41,235 bases of DNA from Candidatus Nanopelagicales bacterium. GTDB taxonomy: Bacteria; Actinomycetota; Actinomycetes; S36-B12; GCA-2699445. Location of the stretch: NCBI GenBank assembly GCA_030700225.1, contig JAUYJT010000042.1:1-41235 (forward strand), written 5' to 3'. The notes under the pieces are model-generated. The model was not told the DNA's origin, searched no databases, and saw nothing but the letters and a program-made list of their open reading frames with translations. Made by a program: the position numbers and the translations under genes. This document shows positions 17,967 to 26,775 of this stretch, one piece after another. Every line of letters begins with the position of its first letter. The first letter of the stretch is position 1.

Positions 17967-19096
17967 AGCTCGGCGCGCTCACCCACCATGATGGCCGTGT
18001 CGCGGTGCAGTCGGCCGAAGTTGTAGTACGCCGCGCAGGCGCCCTCCGGCGAGACCATGCAGGTCCCGATCGGGGTCTCGGGGGTGCACGCGGTGCCGAA
18101 GACCTTGCACTCCCATGGCTTGATGACGCCCTTGAGGACTTCCCCGCACTGGCAGGCCTTGGGGTCCGCGACTCGGATGCCCGGCATCGAGAATCGCTCC
18201 TCGGCGTCCCAGTCGGCGTAGTCGCGGTGGACCTTGAGGGCGCTTTGCGAGATGAAGCCGAGACCACGCCACTCGAAGTGGGGACGCAGCTCCATGGTCT
18301 CGCCGAGCAGCTTGAGTGCCTGCGGATTGCCCTCGGCTCGGACGATGCGGGAGTACTGGTTCTCGACCTCGCATCGGCCCTCGTCCATCTGCTTGAGCAA
18401 CATGTGGACCGACTGAAGGATGTCGAGTGGTTCGAAGCCGGCTACCACCATCGGCTTGCCGTAGACCTCGTTGACGAACCGGTAGGGCCTGGTGCCGACC
18501 ACGGTGGAGACGTGACCGGGCCCGAGGAAGCCGGAGAGCCGCAGGTCGGGCGAATCGAGGATGGCCTTGATCGGCGGGACGATCGTGACGTGGTTGGCGA
18601 ACACGGAGAAGTTGGTGACTCCCAACTGCTTCGCGCGCACCAGGGTGACCGCGGTGGAGGGCGCCGTCGTCTCGAACCCGACGGCGAAGAACACGACGTG
18701 CTTGGTCGGGTTCTCCATCGCGATCTTCAGCGCGTCGAGCGGGGAATAGACGAAGCGACAGTCCGCGCCGCGCGCCTTGGCGTCGAGCAAGGAGCCCGTC
18801 GACCCGGGCACACGCATCATGTCGCCGAAGGTCGTGAAGATGACACCTTCTTGCTGGGCGAGCCAGATCGCATCGTCGATGCGTCCCATCGGGATGACAC
18901 AGACCGGGCAGCCGGGCCCGTGCACCAGTTCGATGTTGTCCGGAAGGATGTGCTCGAGGCCGTGTCGATAGATGGTGTGGGTGTGTCCGCCACACACCTC
19001 CATGAACTTGTATTCGTCCTCGGTGGCCAGCTGGGTGATCTTTTTGACCAGAGCGCGCGCAGCGGCCGGGTCTCGGAACTCGTCGACGAACTTCAT
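17963..19096 (-). CDS. hypD: HypD, hydrogenase Fe(CN)2CO assembly protein
   Basis: HypD is the [4Fe-4S] scaffold on which, with HypC, the Fe(CN)2CO unit of [NiFe]-hydrogenase is built. The 377-aa protein has all signature motifs: CGGHTH with C35, GPGCPVC with C63 and C66, GFETTAPS, and the C-terminal cysteine block (CQCGE, WECKVFG, GTCMVSPEGAC) for the cluster. ATG 19096 has AGGAG 7 nt upstream; the frame is open further back, but the family starts here. It lies 10 bp after hypC and overlaps the DUF6390 gene. Confidence 0.97.
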   Translation of the reverse strand: MKFVDEFRDPAAARALVKKITQLATEDEYKFMEVCGGHTHTIYRHGLEHILPDNIELVHGPGCPVCVIPMGRIDDAIWLAQQEGVIFTTFGDMMRVPGSTGSLLDAKARGADCRFVYSPLDALKIAMENPTKHVVFFAVGFETTAPSTAVTLVRAKQLGVTNFSVFANHVTIVPPIKAILDSPDLRLSGFLGPGHVSTVVGTRPYRFVNEVYGKPMVVAGFEPLDILQSVHMLLKQMDEGRCEVENQYSRIVRAEGNPQALKLLGETMELRPHFEWRGLGFISQSALKVHRDYADWDAEERFSMPGIRVADPKACQCGEVLKGVIKPWECKVFGTACTPETPIGTCMVSPEGACAAYYNFGRLHRDTAIMVGERAEL

Positions 19097-19106
19097 CTCG
19101 CGTCTC

Positions 19107-19376
19107 CTACAGGCTCGTGGAGCTGAACTGCTCCAGTTCGTTGTCGTACTCGCTGCCCATCTTCTGGAGCTGCGCGAGGGTGATCGCCGCTTCTTCCTCG
19201 TCGATCCTGGCCATGGCGAACCCGACGTGCACCAGCACCCAGTCGCCGTCCTTGAGGCCGGTGTCGGCCAGCAGTCGGACGCTGATGGTTCGCCGTACTC
19301 CCGACACGTCGACCTTTGCCAGGTAGTTCTCCGCGTCGACCGTCTCGACGACCTGTCCCGGGATTCCCAGACACAT
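19107..19376 (-). CDS. hypC: HypC chaperone (first copy)
   Basis: HypC carries the Fe(CN)2CO group between HypD and the large-subunit precursor. The 89-aa protein starts MCLGIPGQVVE, giving the essential N-terminal Cys2, and has the GDWVLVHVGFAMARIDEEEA block. It is adjacent to hypD and hypE, the usual partner order. A second stand-alone HypC lies at 21963 and a fused HypC-like domain at 21226. ATG 19376 has AGGAAGAG upstream. Confidence 0.96.
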   Translation of the reverse strand: MCLGIPGQVVETVDAENYLAKVDVSGVRRTISVRLLADTGLKDGDWVLVHVGFAMARIDEEEAAITLAQLQKMGSEYDNELEQFSSTSL

Positions 19377-19418
19377 GGCTCTTCCTCTCGATCAACAATG
19401 GGGGGCATCAGCTAGGGG

Positions 19419-20516
19419 TCAACAGATTCGGGGCAACGGGTCGCCGACGAGCATGTCGACGATTCGGCTTCCGCCGAACGGGGTGCGCAGCGCCACGATC
19501 CCCGGGGGATCGGCCACCACCTCCGCGATGATGTCGGCGTCATGACCCAGCGGGTGCGCACGAAGGGCCGCCAGCGCGGCCGCCGACTCCTCGACTGGCA
19601 CCACCGCGACGAACTTTCCTTCGTTGGCGACATAGAGCGGATCGATGCCGAGCAGGTCACACGCGCCGTTGACGATTGGTCGGACCGGGAGCCGCGCCTC
19701 TTCGATGATCACCCCGACGTTGGCGGACTTCGCCAACTCGTTGAGCACTGTGCCGACCCCACCGCGGGTGGCGTCGCGCATCCAGCGAGTGCCCGGTGCG
19801 GCCGCGAGCAGTTCGCTCACGATGCCGCCGAGGGCCGCGGTGTCGGAGGAGATGTCGGCCTCGATGTTGAGCTCGCCGCGCGCGAGCATCACCGCCATCC
19901 CGTGGTCGCCCATCGTGCCGGAGACCAGGACTCGGTCGGTGGGCGCGACGCGCTCGGGTCCGAGCACTCGATCGGCCGGGACGATGCCGATGCCGGCGGT
20001 GTTGATGAAGAGGCGGTCGGCGGCGCCCCTGGGTACCACCTTGGTGTCACCAGTCACGATCTCGACGCCGGCAAGTGCCGCTGCCTCGGTCATGTCGGCG
20101 ACGATCTCGCGCAGCACCTCGATGGACAGTCCCTCCTCGATCACGAAGCCGGCCGAGAGCCACTTCGGATTCGCGCCCGAGACTGCCAGATCGTTGACCG
20201 TGCCGTGCACGGCGAGGTGGCCGATGGACCCGCCGGGGAACTGGATCGGCTGGACCACGTAGGAGTCGGTGGAGAAGGCGAGACGTTCACCACTCGGCAG
20301 GGTTAGTCCGGCCGAGTCGCCGAGGGCGGCGAGGGTGGGGTTGCCGAAGGCTTCCAGGAAGACGGCGTCGGTCAGCGCCGCCGACGACTTGCCGCCGGCG
20401 CCGTGGGCCAGCGTGATGACGTCCTCGAGCAACCGGGGCCGACGTTGCCGGAAGGCCTCGATCCGGGAGAGCACCTGCAGCTCACGCGGCGTCTGGGCGC
20501 GTGGTGTGACCGTCAT
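19419..20516 (-). CDS. hypE: HypE, cyanide-ligand synthesis
   Basis: HypE takes the carbamoyl group from HypF on its C-terminal cysteine and dehydrates it to the thiocyanate that supplies CN to the active site. The 365-aa protein has the PurM-like ATP-binding fold (LAHGAGGKSS near residues 36-45, DSAGLTLPSG, NDLAVSGANP, RDATRGGVGTVLNE) and ends exactly in PRIC, placing the catalytic Cys at the last position. ATG 20516 overlaps the stop of the SIS gene by ATGA; it is 42 bp upstream of hypC. Confidence 0.97.
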   Translation of the reverse strand: MTVTPRAQTPRELQVLSRIEAFRQRRPRLLEDVITLAHGAGGKSSAALTDAVFLEAFGNPTLAALGDSAGLTLPSGERLAFSTDSYVVQPIQFPGGSIGHLAVHGTVNDLAVSGANPKWLSAGFVIEEGLSIEVLREIVADMTEAAALAGVEIVTGDTKVVPRGAADRLFINTAGIGIVPADRVLGPERVAPTDRVLVSGTMGDHGMAVMLARGELNIEADISSDTAALGGIVSELLAAAPGTRWMRDATRGGVGTVLNELAKSANVGVIIEEARLPVRPIVNGACDLLGIDPLYVANEGKFVAVVPVEESAAALAALRAHPLGHDADIIAEVVADPPGIVALRTPFGGSRIVDMLVGDPLPRIC

Positions 20517-21229
20517 CGGCTGACCTCTTCTCGAGTAGGCGGTTCCGCGGCAGCGGCTGGCGCCGAACGGCGCACGGCGCGCCACTCCCGCATGGTCTCC
20601 TGCGCAACGGACCACAGCCGGTGGCCGATCATCGCGTGCGACTCCTGGATCCGGTGGATGGATTGGGAGTCGACGGTGAAGCAGTAGTCGAGTTCGTCAC
20701 TGGCCTGCATCTGCCCGCCGTCGTACCCGGCGAAGCCGATCGTCAGCAGGCCGAGTTTGCGGGCCTCTGCCAGACCGCGGAGCAGGTCGTCGGAGTTGCC
20801 GCTCGTGGACAGGGCGATCGCGACGTCGCCGGGGGTGGAATGGGCGATGATCTGCCGGCTGAAGATCAGCTCGAAGCCGACGTCGTTGCCCAGGGCGGTG
20901 ACGACCGCCTGATCGTCTGTGAGCGACCACGCCGCCACCGGTCGCCCGGCAGGCGGGTTGCAGAAGAGACCCGCTAGGGTCGCGGCATCAGTCGAGGAAC
21001 CGCCGTTGCCGAACGTGTAGAGCCGACCGCCGGCGATGAACCGCTCTCCCATCGCCCGACCCGCGGCCACGATGTCGGGCTCCATCCGCGCGAGGGAGGA
21101 TCGTTGCAAGTCACGGGAGATCGCCGCCTTGTCGCGCGCCGAGGAAGCGAGGTCGGCGAGCAGGGCCTGCGGATCATTCTCGTCGGCCTCGATGAAGGGA
21201 TAGAGGAAGCCGGTGCTGTCGTCCGTCAT
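20513..21229 (-). CDS. SIS-domain, GmhA-like protein
   Basis: This is a sugar-isomerase (SIS) domain protein (238 aa) resembling sedoheptulose-7-phosphate isomerase GmhA. The phosphosugar-binding loops are visible as FGNGGSSTDAATLAG (73-87) and LSTSGNSDD (about 141-149). Genes of this type recur in actinobacterial hydrogenase clusters with no accepted role. Here it is translationally coupled to hypE (ATGA) and to the SIS/HypC fusion gene. A true heptose enzyme seems unlikely given the context; a hydrogenase-specific role is inferred. Confidence 0.85.
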   Translation of the reverse strand: MTDDSTGFLYPFIEADENDPQALLADLASSARDKAAISRDLQRSSLARMEPDIVAAGRAMGERFIAGGRLYTFGNGGSSTDAATLAGLFCNPPAGRPVAAWSLTDDQAVVTALGNDVGFELIFSRQIIAHSTPGDVAIALSTSGNSDDLLRGLAEARKLGLLTIGFAGYDGGQMQASDELDYCFTVDSQSIHRIQESHAMIGHRLWSVAQETMREWRAVRRSAPAAAAEPPTREEVSR

Positions 21230-21966
21230 GAAGGCTCCACCTTGGTCAGGGCCATGCCGGCATGGATGAGGATCAGATCGCCCGGAGCGACGTCGCCAAC
21301 CAGGCTCACGTCGACGTCCTCCTCACCGGTGGCAGTACGTACGGCGGCGGGCTCTGTCGGCTCGGAGGGCGCCTCGAGGACCTCGGCGAGCCGGCCCTCG
21401 TCCGAGCAGGTCACGCAGACCTCCTCGGTGCACTCCTCGTCCTCGGCGGTGAGCAGTCCCGGGTGCTCGAAGCAGACGTGGGTGAGTTCCCAGAGCAGGT
21501 GGTACATCAGCACGAAGCGGCCCGTCGCCGGGACCATCGGATCGTCGGAGGCAACCCAGAGCACGTGGTCTGCGGCGCCGTCCGGTGGTCGCTGGCCGAA
21601 GCCGACCCAGATCGTGGAGACCCCCCACGCGGGCGCCCGCTGCATAAGGCTAAGTGCGGTGGGGTCATCGGCGGCCGCCACCGCGATCACGACGTCGCCG
21701 GCCCGCACGGCGACTCGGGTCTGCGCCACCGGGTCAGCGCCCACGAGGGCCACCGACGGCAGCGCACGCTTGCCCATGATCACCGGGTGCACGAACTCCA
21801 CGGCGACGTGGTGGGCGTGTGGCTCCCACTGCGGGCTGACCACCCACAAGGTGGCGCCACGGTGGAAGGCCCGGGCCAGCGACAACGAGGCCTGGGCGAG
21901 GTCCTGGGAGAGGTCGGCGCCGATCAGCTCGTCGGCGATCTGGTCACGCACGGTCTGCACAGTCAT
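21226..21966 (-). CDS. SIS-like domain fused to HypC-like domain
   Basis: The 246-aa protein has two parts. Residues about 1-170 resemble a weak SIS fold (VALVGADPVAQTRVAVRAGDVVIAVAA near the centre). Residues about 183-246 resemble HypC: EVCVTCSDEGRLAEVLEA is the counterpart of the HypC start and GDVAPGDLILIHAGMAL matches the HypC core. The essential HypC Cys would be C184 or C187, inside the chain rather than next to the initiator Met. It overlaps its neighbours on both sides by 4 bp. The fusion, and its position between a SIS protein gene and a normal hypC, suggest that SIS and HypC functions meet in the same complex. Confidence 0.75.
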   Translation of the reverse strand: MTVQTVRDQIADELIGADLSQDLAQASLSLARAFHRGATLWVVSPQWEPHAHHVAVEFVHPVIMGKRALPSVALVGADPVAQTRVAVRAGDVVIAVAAADDPTALSLMQRAPAWGVSTIWVGFGQRPPDGAADHVLWVASDDPMVPATGRFVLMYHLLWELTHVCFEHPGLLTAEDEECTEEVCVTCSDEGRLAEVLEAPSEPTEPAAVRTATGEEDVDVSLVGDVAPGDLILIHAGMALTKVEPS

Positions 21967-22205
21967 GCCGTTCCCTCCAGCAGTCCGACCTCGCGCATCA
22001 CCGCGACAGTCTTGCGGGCCTCTGCCTCGTCGAGCCGGGTGAGCGCGAAGCCAGCATGCACGATGGTCCAGTCGCCGACGGCGAGCTCAGGCAGGTAGTT
22101 GAGCCGGATCACTCGCTCCTCTCCGACGAAGTCGGCACGGGCGAGCAACGCGCCCTGTGGGTCGGTCCACCGTTCCCGGATCTGGCCGGGCACTCCGAGG
22201 CACAT
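21963..22205 (-). CDS. hypC: HypC chaperone (second copy)
   Basis: This second stand-alone HypC (80 aa) begins MCLGVPGQIRERW, keeping the essential Cys2, and contains LAVGDWTIVHAGFALTRLDEAEA. It differs clearly from the copy beside hypD, so it is not a recent duplicate. Two HypC-type chaperones often split work between scaffold and large subunit. Its ATG overlaps the hypF stop by one base (TGATG) and its stop overlaps the fusion gene. Confidence 0.94.
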   Translation of the reverse strand: MCLGVPGQIRERWTDPQGALLARADFVGEERVIRLNYLPELAVGDWTIVHAGFALTRLDEAEARKTVAVMREVGLLEGTA

Positions 22206-24610
22206 CAGATCTGCTCCTTCATCGCGATAGTCGAGGTCTTCAAGATCGGCCTGGTCGTCGGTGTCCCGGCCAGCATCGCGGTGGCCACCGCGGCCTGGCC
22301 GAGCGCCAGGCCACCGTCGTTGGGTGGCACTTCGCGGTGCGTGAGGACCTCGAAGCCGGAGGCCTCGAGGCGTCGCGTGACGGCGTCGGCGAGCAGTCGG
22401 TTGCAGAACACGCCTCCGGTGAGTCCGATCGTCTCGGTCCCGGCGGCGGCCGCCTGGACGCTGGCGAGAGTGACGGTCGCGTCGGCGAGCGCGTGGTGGA
22501 ACAGCAGCGCCGAGCGGCCGACGTCGACGCGAGCATCGGGCCGACACAACGCCCGTACCAGCGGTTCGGGATCGAGGAAGGGGATCCCGCCGGCCGGGTT
22601 ACGCACTGGCAGCCACGCCGGGGCCACCGGCTCGTCACCCGCGGAGTTCCGCTGAGTGACGCGGGCGGCCATTTCGAGCTCGATCGCGGCCTGTGCCTCA
22701 TAGGTGACTCGGCCGCGGATGCCCAGCAGCGCCGCCGCAACGTCGAAGAGCCGGCCTACCGAGCTGGTGGTAACCCAACCGGTGCCGTGCTCAAGGAGGC
22801 CGGGCAGGACCTGTCGCTCCTCCGGGGTGAGCTCGAGGGGGAGGTCGTCGAGCGACCCGCCTGCGGCGAGGACTGCAAGAGCGGCCGTGCGGAGGGGGTT
22901 GCGGACGCCAGCGTCCCCGCCGGGGAGGCGTACGGCGCCGAGGTGGCCGACCCGCTCAGCGGACGCGCCGGAATGACCGAGGACGAGGAACTCACCACCC
23001 CACACAGTGTGGTCGCAGCCGTAGCCGGTGCCGTCAAAGACGACGCCAAGAATCGTGTGGTCCAGACGGCCGTGTTCGGCCGCCAGCGCGGCGAGGTGCG
23101 CGTGGTGGTGCTGGACCTCGACAACCGGAACGTCGAGCTCCTCGGCCCGGCGTCGTCCCCAGGCCGACGAGGCGTAGGCCGGGTGCGGGTCGACGGCGAC
23201 GGCCTCGGGGGTGGCCCGGTGGAAGCGCAGCATCGTTGCCGTCGCCGCGTCATGGACGCGTTGGGCCTCGAGCGAGCCGAGGTCGCCCACGTGTGCGGAG
23301 AGGAAGGCCTGGCCGTCGCGCGTCAGGGCGAACGTGTTCTTGATCTCGGCCCCGGCGGCCAGCACGACCGCATCGCCGGGCAGTGCCACCGGCAAGGGAG
23401 CGTAGCCGCGCGAACGTCGAACCGGCACCGGGCCGCGAGGGCCCACCGCGACGACGGAGTCCTCGCAGGGCACCACGATCTCCCGGTTGTGGGTGAGGAA
23501 CAGGTCGGCGATCCCGGCGAGGCGATCGAGCGCGTCGGCATCGGTGAAGGCGATCGGCTCGCCGGAGGCGTTGCCCGACGTCATGACCAGCACGCTCGGC
23601 GCGCCGGGCGCTCCCTCAGGCAGATCGGCGAAGAGCAGGTGGTGCAACGGGGTGTAGGGCAGCATCACGCCGAGCTCGTCGTATCCGGGCGCCACACAGT
23701 CGGCCACCGGCGCTGCGGGATGGGCGGGCAGCAGGACGATTGGGCGTGCCGCTGACGTCAGGAGAGCCTCGCCGCCACGGACGTCGACCAGGGTGGCCGC
23801 GGTCTCGAGGTCGCGGGCCATCAGCGCGAAGGGCTGGTCGGGGCGGTGCTTGCGGCCCCGGAGCACCTCGACGGCGGTGCAGGAGGTGGCGTCGCAGGCG
23901 AGGTGATAGCCGCCGATCCCCTTGATGGCCACGATCGCCCCGCCGCGAAGGGCCGCCACGGCGGCGCGCAGCGCTCCTTCGGTGTCGGTGGCCAGCTCTG
24001 TGCCGTCGGGCGAGCGCAGGACGAGCCGCGGGCCGCAGTCGTGGCAGCCGATGGGCTGGGCATGGTGGCGGCGGTCCCGCGGATCGGCGTACTCCCCAGC
24101 GCACTGTGCGCACAGCGGGAACGGTGCCATCGAGGTCTGTGGCCGGTCGTAGGGCAGGTCGCGGGTGATCGTGAAGCGCGGACCACAGTTGGTGCAGGTG
24201 ATGAAGGGGTGCCGGTGCCGGCGATCCCCGGGGTCGACCAGCTCGCTCAGGCAGTCGTCGCAGACCGCCGCGTCCGGCGCGACCAGTGTGCGGGCGCCGA
24301 CCGAGGCCGAGGAGGTCTCGATGGTGAAGCCGACCTCGCCGGTGGGACTCACGGGTGCTGCGTCGACCGAGGCGATGCGCGCCATCGGCGGCGCCTGGCC
24401 GATGAGCTGGATCAGGAAGTCCTCGACCCGCTCGCGGGGTCCCTCGACCTCGATGCTGACGCTGGTCGCGTCGTTGCGGCAGTGTCCGACTAGGCCGAGC
24501 TGCTCGGCGAGCCGGGCGACGTGCGGGCGGAAGCCGACGCCCTGGACGACGCCGCGGACCACCACCCGTTGCCTAACATTCGTCTCGGTCCAGCTGCTCA
24601 GAGACGTCAT
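22205..24610 (-). CDS. hypF: HypF carbamoyltransferase
   Basis: HypF converts carbamoyl phosphate and ATP to carbamoyl-adenylate and loads HypE. The 801-aa protein has, in order, an acylphosphatase domain (GVVQGVGFRPHV, 20-31), two C-x2-C-x18-C-x2-C zinc fingers (about 115-195; CTNCGPRFT and CHDCGPRL end each), a YrdC-like domain (about 205-400, KGIGGYHLACDA) and a Kae1-like domain with VQHHHAHLAA and DGTGYG. Length fits the family. ATG 24610 overlaps the NHL gene stop by ATGA. Confidence 0.97.
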   Translation of the reverse strand: MTSLSSWTETNVRQRVVVRGVVQGVGFRPHVARLAEQLGLVGHCRNDATSVSIEVEGPRERVEDFLIQLIGQAPPMARIASVDAAPVSPTGEVGFTIETSSASVGARTLVAPDAAVCDDCLSELVDPGDRRHRHPFITCTNCGPRFTITRDLPYDRPQTSMAPFPLCAQCAGEYADPRDRRHHAQPIGCHDCGPRLVLRSPDGTELATDTEGALRAAVAALRGGAIVAIKGIGGYHLACDATSCTAVEVLRGRKHRPDQPFALMARDLETAATLVDVRGGEALLTSAARPIVLLPAHPAAPVADCVAPGYDELGVMLPYTPLHHLLFADLPEGAPGAPSVLVMTSGNASGEPIAFTDADALDRLAGIADLFLTHNREIVVPCEDSVVAVGPRGPVPVRRSRGYAPLPVALPGDAVVLAAGAEIKNTFALTRDGQAFLSAHVGDLGSLEAQRVHDAATATMLRFHRATPEAVAVDPHPAYASSAWGRRRAEELDVPVVEVQHHHAHLAALAAEHGRLDHTILGVVFDGTGYGCDHTVWGGEFLVLGHSGASAERVGHLGAVRLPGGDAGVRNPLRTAALAVLAAGGSLDDLPLELTPEERQVLPGLLEHGTGWVTTSSVGRLFDVAAALLGIRGRVTYEAQAAIELEMAARVTQRNSAGDEPVAPAWLPVRNPAGGIPFLDPEPLVRALCRPDARVDVGRSALLFHHALADATVTLASVQAAAAGTETIGLTGGVFCNRLLADAVTRRLEASGFEVLTHREVPPNDGGLALGQAAVATAMLAGTPTTRPILKTSTIAMKEQI

Positions 24611-25824
24611 GGCCGCTCCCAGATGGCGATGCGGTTGTTGCCGCTGTCGGCGACCAGCAGCAGGTCTGGAGCATCCCCGCCGCCCGGGTGCCAGTGCACG
24701 CCGTACGGCCAGCACAGCGTGTCGGTAGCGACCTGCGCCCAGCGGTTCTCCCCGTTGGCGGCGAAGGTCGGTTGCCCCAGCACGGCATCAGGCGCGTCGT
24801 CGTGGCTGGCCTCGACCGAGGCGTAGATCAGCACCCGGTTGTTGGCCGTGTCCGCGACCGCCATCGCGCCACCCGGGACCGTGGAGACGGCGTAGGGGAA
24901 TCGGAAGCGCCCCGCCTGCGAGATGTACGGGAACTCCATGGAGGCGGTCATGTTGGGCTGGCCGAGGACGGCATCGGCGGGGCAGTCAGTCTCCGGGTGC
25001 CGAGCCCAGCGCAGCAGGCGGTGGTTGCCGGCGTCGGCGACGACGATCCCGCCCTTCGCGCCGGCGACGTCGTGGGGCCAGCGGAAGGAGTCTGCGCGTG
25101 CTTCACCGCCACGGTTCTCCTCGCGGTCGGCGGGTCCGGGCTGTCCCAGGACCACGTCCGCGGGCCGGTCCGTGGTGGGGATGCCATCGCGCCACACCAG
25201 GACTCGGCGGTTGCCGGTGTCGGCGACGTAGAAGCGGCCGTCGATGACCGCGATCCCGAACGGCCAGTAGAACGACGCTGCGTCCGCCTCGCCACCACGG
25301 TTGGCTTCGACGTGGTGGGCGTCAACCTGTCCGAGCACGCGGTCGGGCGGCGTCCCGGTCACGGTCGGGACCGTGTCCCACACCAGGATGCGGTGGTGCC
25401 ACGCGTCCGCGACGACCAGGCGGCCCCCGTGGACCAGCACCCCAGTGGGCAGATGCATCCCGACGGCTGGGCCGAGGCCGCTCGCGGCCGGGCCCTCGGT
25501 GTGCTCGTCGGGTTGGCCCAGAACGACATCTGCCGGTAGCCCGTCGGTGGTGGGAACGCCGTGCCAGATCATCACACGATGGTTGCCGGTGTCAGCAGCG
25601 ACCACGATCTGCCCGTCGGTCCACGCCGCTCGGGGTGCGTAGAGCTGGCCAGCCACCGGTGCCGCAGCCGGTAGTTGCAGACCGCCCGGGGAGTCGGCGC
25701 CCAGGATTGCGCGCGGCCGCCATCCGCCGTACGAGGCGGGCGCGGCGGCGTCAAGACCGGGCAGCCCGTGCCCCGGCAGCACTCCGGTGTGAACCGAGCC
25801 GGTGGCGATCACCTGAACCCTCAC
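24607..25824 (-). CDS. NHL-repeat beta-propeller protein
   Basis: This 405-aa protein is built of six NHL-type blades. The blade motif recurs as VVAADTGNHRVMIW, VVADAWHHRILVW, YVADTGNRRVLVW, VVADAGNHRLLRW, AVADTANNRVLIY and LVADSGNNRIAIW, alternating with VLGQP loops. No signal peptide is seen, so it is likely cytoplasmic and a protein-interaction platform. NHL proteins occur in group 1h hydrogenase clusters of mycobacteria and relatives, with unknown task. The start is GTG at 25824, 3 bp after the NifU/Rieske gene; the stop overlaps hypF. Confidence 0.88.
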   Translation of the reverse strand: MRVQVIATGSVHTGVLPGHGLPGLDAAAPASYGGWRPRAILGADSPGGLQLPAAAPVAGQLYAPRAAWTDGQIVVAADTGNHRVMIWHGVPTTDGLPADVVLGQPDEHTEGPAASGLGPAVGMHLPTGVLVHGGRLVVADAWHHRILVWDTVPTVTGTPPDRVLGQVDAHHVEANRGGEADAASFYWPFGIAVIDGRFYVADTGNRRVLVWRDGIPTTDRPADVVLGQPGPADREENRGGEARADSFRWPHDVAGAKGGIVVADAGNHRLLRWARHPETDCPADAVLGQPNMTASMEFPYISQAGRFRFPYAVSTVPGGAMAVADTANNRVLIYASVEASHDDAPDAVLGQPTFAANGENRWAQVATDTLCWPYGVHWHPGGGDAPDLLLVADSGNNRIAIWERP

Positions 25825-25827
25825 GCG

Positions 25828-26775
25828 TCAGTCCCCGAGGTCGCCACTAGCGCGGACCCAGATCCGGCCGTGCTCGAGACGCAGGGGCAGTTGCTGGAGC
25901 TGCGCGCCGGGCATCGACATGCACTCGCCATTCGTGGAGTCGTAACAGAAACCGTGACCCGCGCACGTGATCGTGCCCTGTTGTGCATCGACCATCGCGT
26001 CGTCGAGACGGCGCCCCAGGTGGGCGCACTCGTTGACGAAGGCCGACATCTGCCCGGCGGCGTTGACCACGATCACCTCGAGTGAGGGTGCGTCGCGCGG
26101 AGTCAGGGTCACCGCACAGACCTCGCCGACACCGACGGTCCCGACGGCAACCGCTGATGACCAGCCAGCTTCCTCGAGCGCACGCTCGGCCCGGGCGAGG
26201 TCCTCGGCAGCTTGGTCGGGTGAGCCCACCGTGATCGAACTCAAGGGGATCAAGGTCGGCGACGGGTCGTTCGGCAGCACCTCGACCGAGGTGAGACCGG
26301 GTACGCCCTCGACCAGTGCGGCCTCGACCCCGTTGCGCATCGTGACCGATGCCATCGAGCAGCCGTTGCAGGCACCCTGGAGCTTCACGAACGCCGTGCT
26401 CCCCTCGATCCGGTCGAGCTCGACGCCTCCCCCGTGGGACGCCAGGCCGGGGCGGACCGAGTCGAGCACCCGGCGAGCCTGGGTCATCGCGTCAGGTCGG
26501 ACGATCCCGTGCATGGTGAGGGCCATCAAGACGTCAGGCTCGTCCACCAGCTCGAAGAGCAGCTCCTTGCCGCGCGGGTCGTCCCGCAGCCGACGTACGA
26601 CCGTGGTCAACGCCTGCTTGTGCAGGGCGTTGAGCGCGTCCAGGGCGTCTGTGATGACGGCGCGCGAGTCCGGCTCGAGGCCGGACAGCCCGCCCATCGC
26701 CTCGTCGAGCGCGGCCGCAAGCTGCTCGATCGATCGATCGGCGACATCGTGGACCGGCTGTGCCTGGGTGCTCAT
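25828..26775 (-). CDS. NifU-like/Rieske iron-sulfur protein
   Basis: This 315-aa protein combines a NifU C-terminal-type domain (CNGCSMA, C136 and C139) with a Rieske [2Fe-2S] domain whose ligands are in place: CAHLGRRL (C250, H252) and CAGHGFCYD (C271, H274). The first 90 residues are helical. Mycobacterial high-affinity hydrogenase clusters encode comparable iron-sulfur proteins (HucE and HhyE) that are needed for H2 uptake, so this is a likely electron carrier or assembly factor for the hydrogenase. The start overlaps the stop of the TPR gene by 4 bp. Confidence 0.88.
   Translation of the reverse strand: MSTQAQPVHDVADRSIEQLAAALDEAMGGLSGLEPDSRAVITDALDALNALHKQALTTVVRRLRDDPRGKELLFELVDEPDVLMALTMHGIVRPDAMTQARRVLDSVRPGLASHGGGVELDRIEGSTAFVKLQGACNGCSMASVTMRNGVEAALVEGVPGLTSVEVLPNDPSPTLIPLSSITVGSPDQAAEDLARAERALEEAGWSSAVAVGTVGVGEVCAVTLTPRDAPSLEVIVVNAAGQMSAFVNECAHLGRRLDDAMVDAQQGTITCAGHGFCYDSTNGECMSMPGAQLQQLPLRLEHGRIWVRASGDLGD

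Noticed and set aside
22157-23755. Plus-strand open frame opposite hypF
   Set aside because: Antisense shadow; hypF has complete domain order on the other strand.
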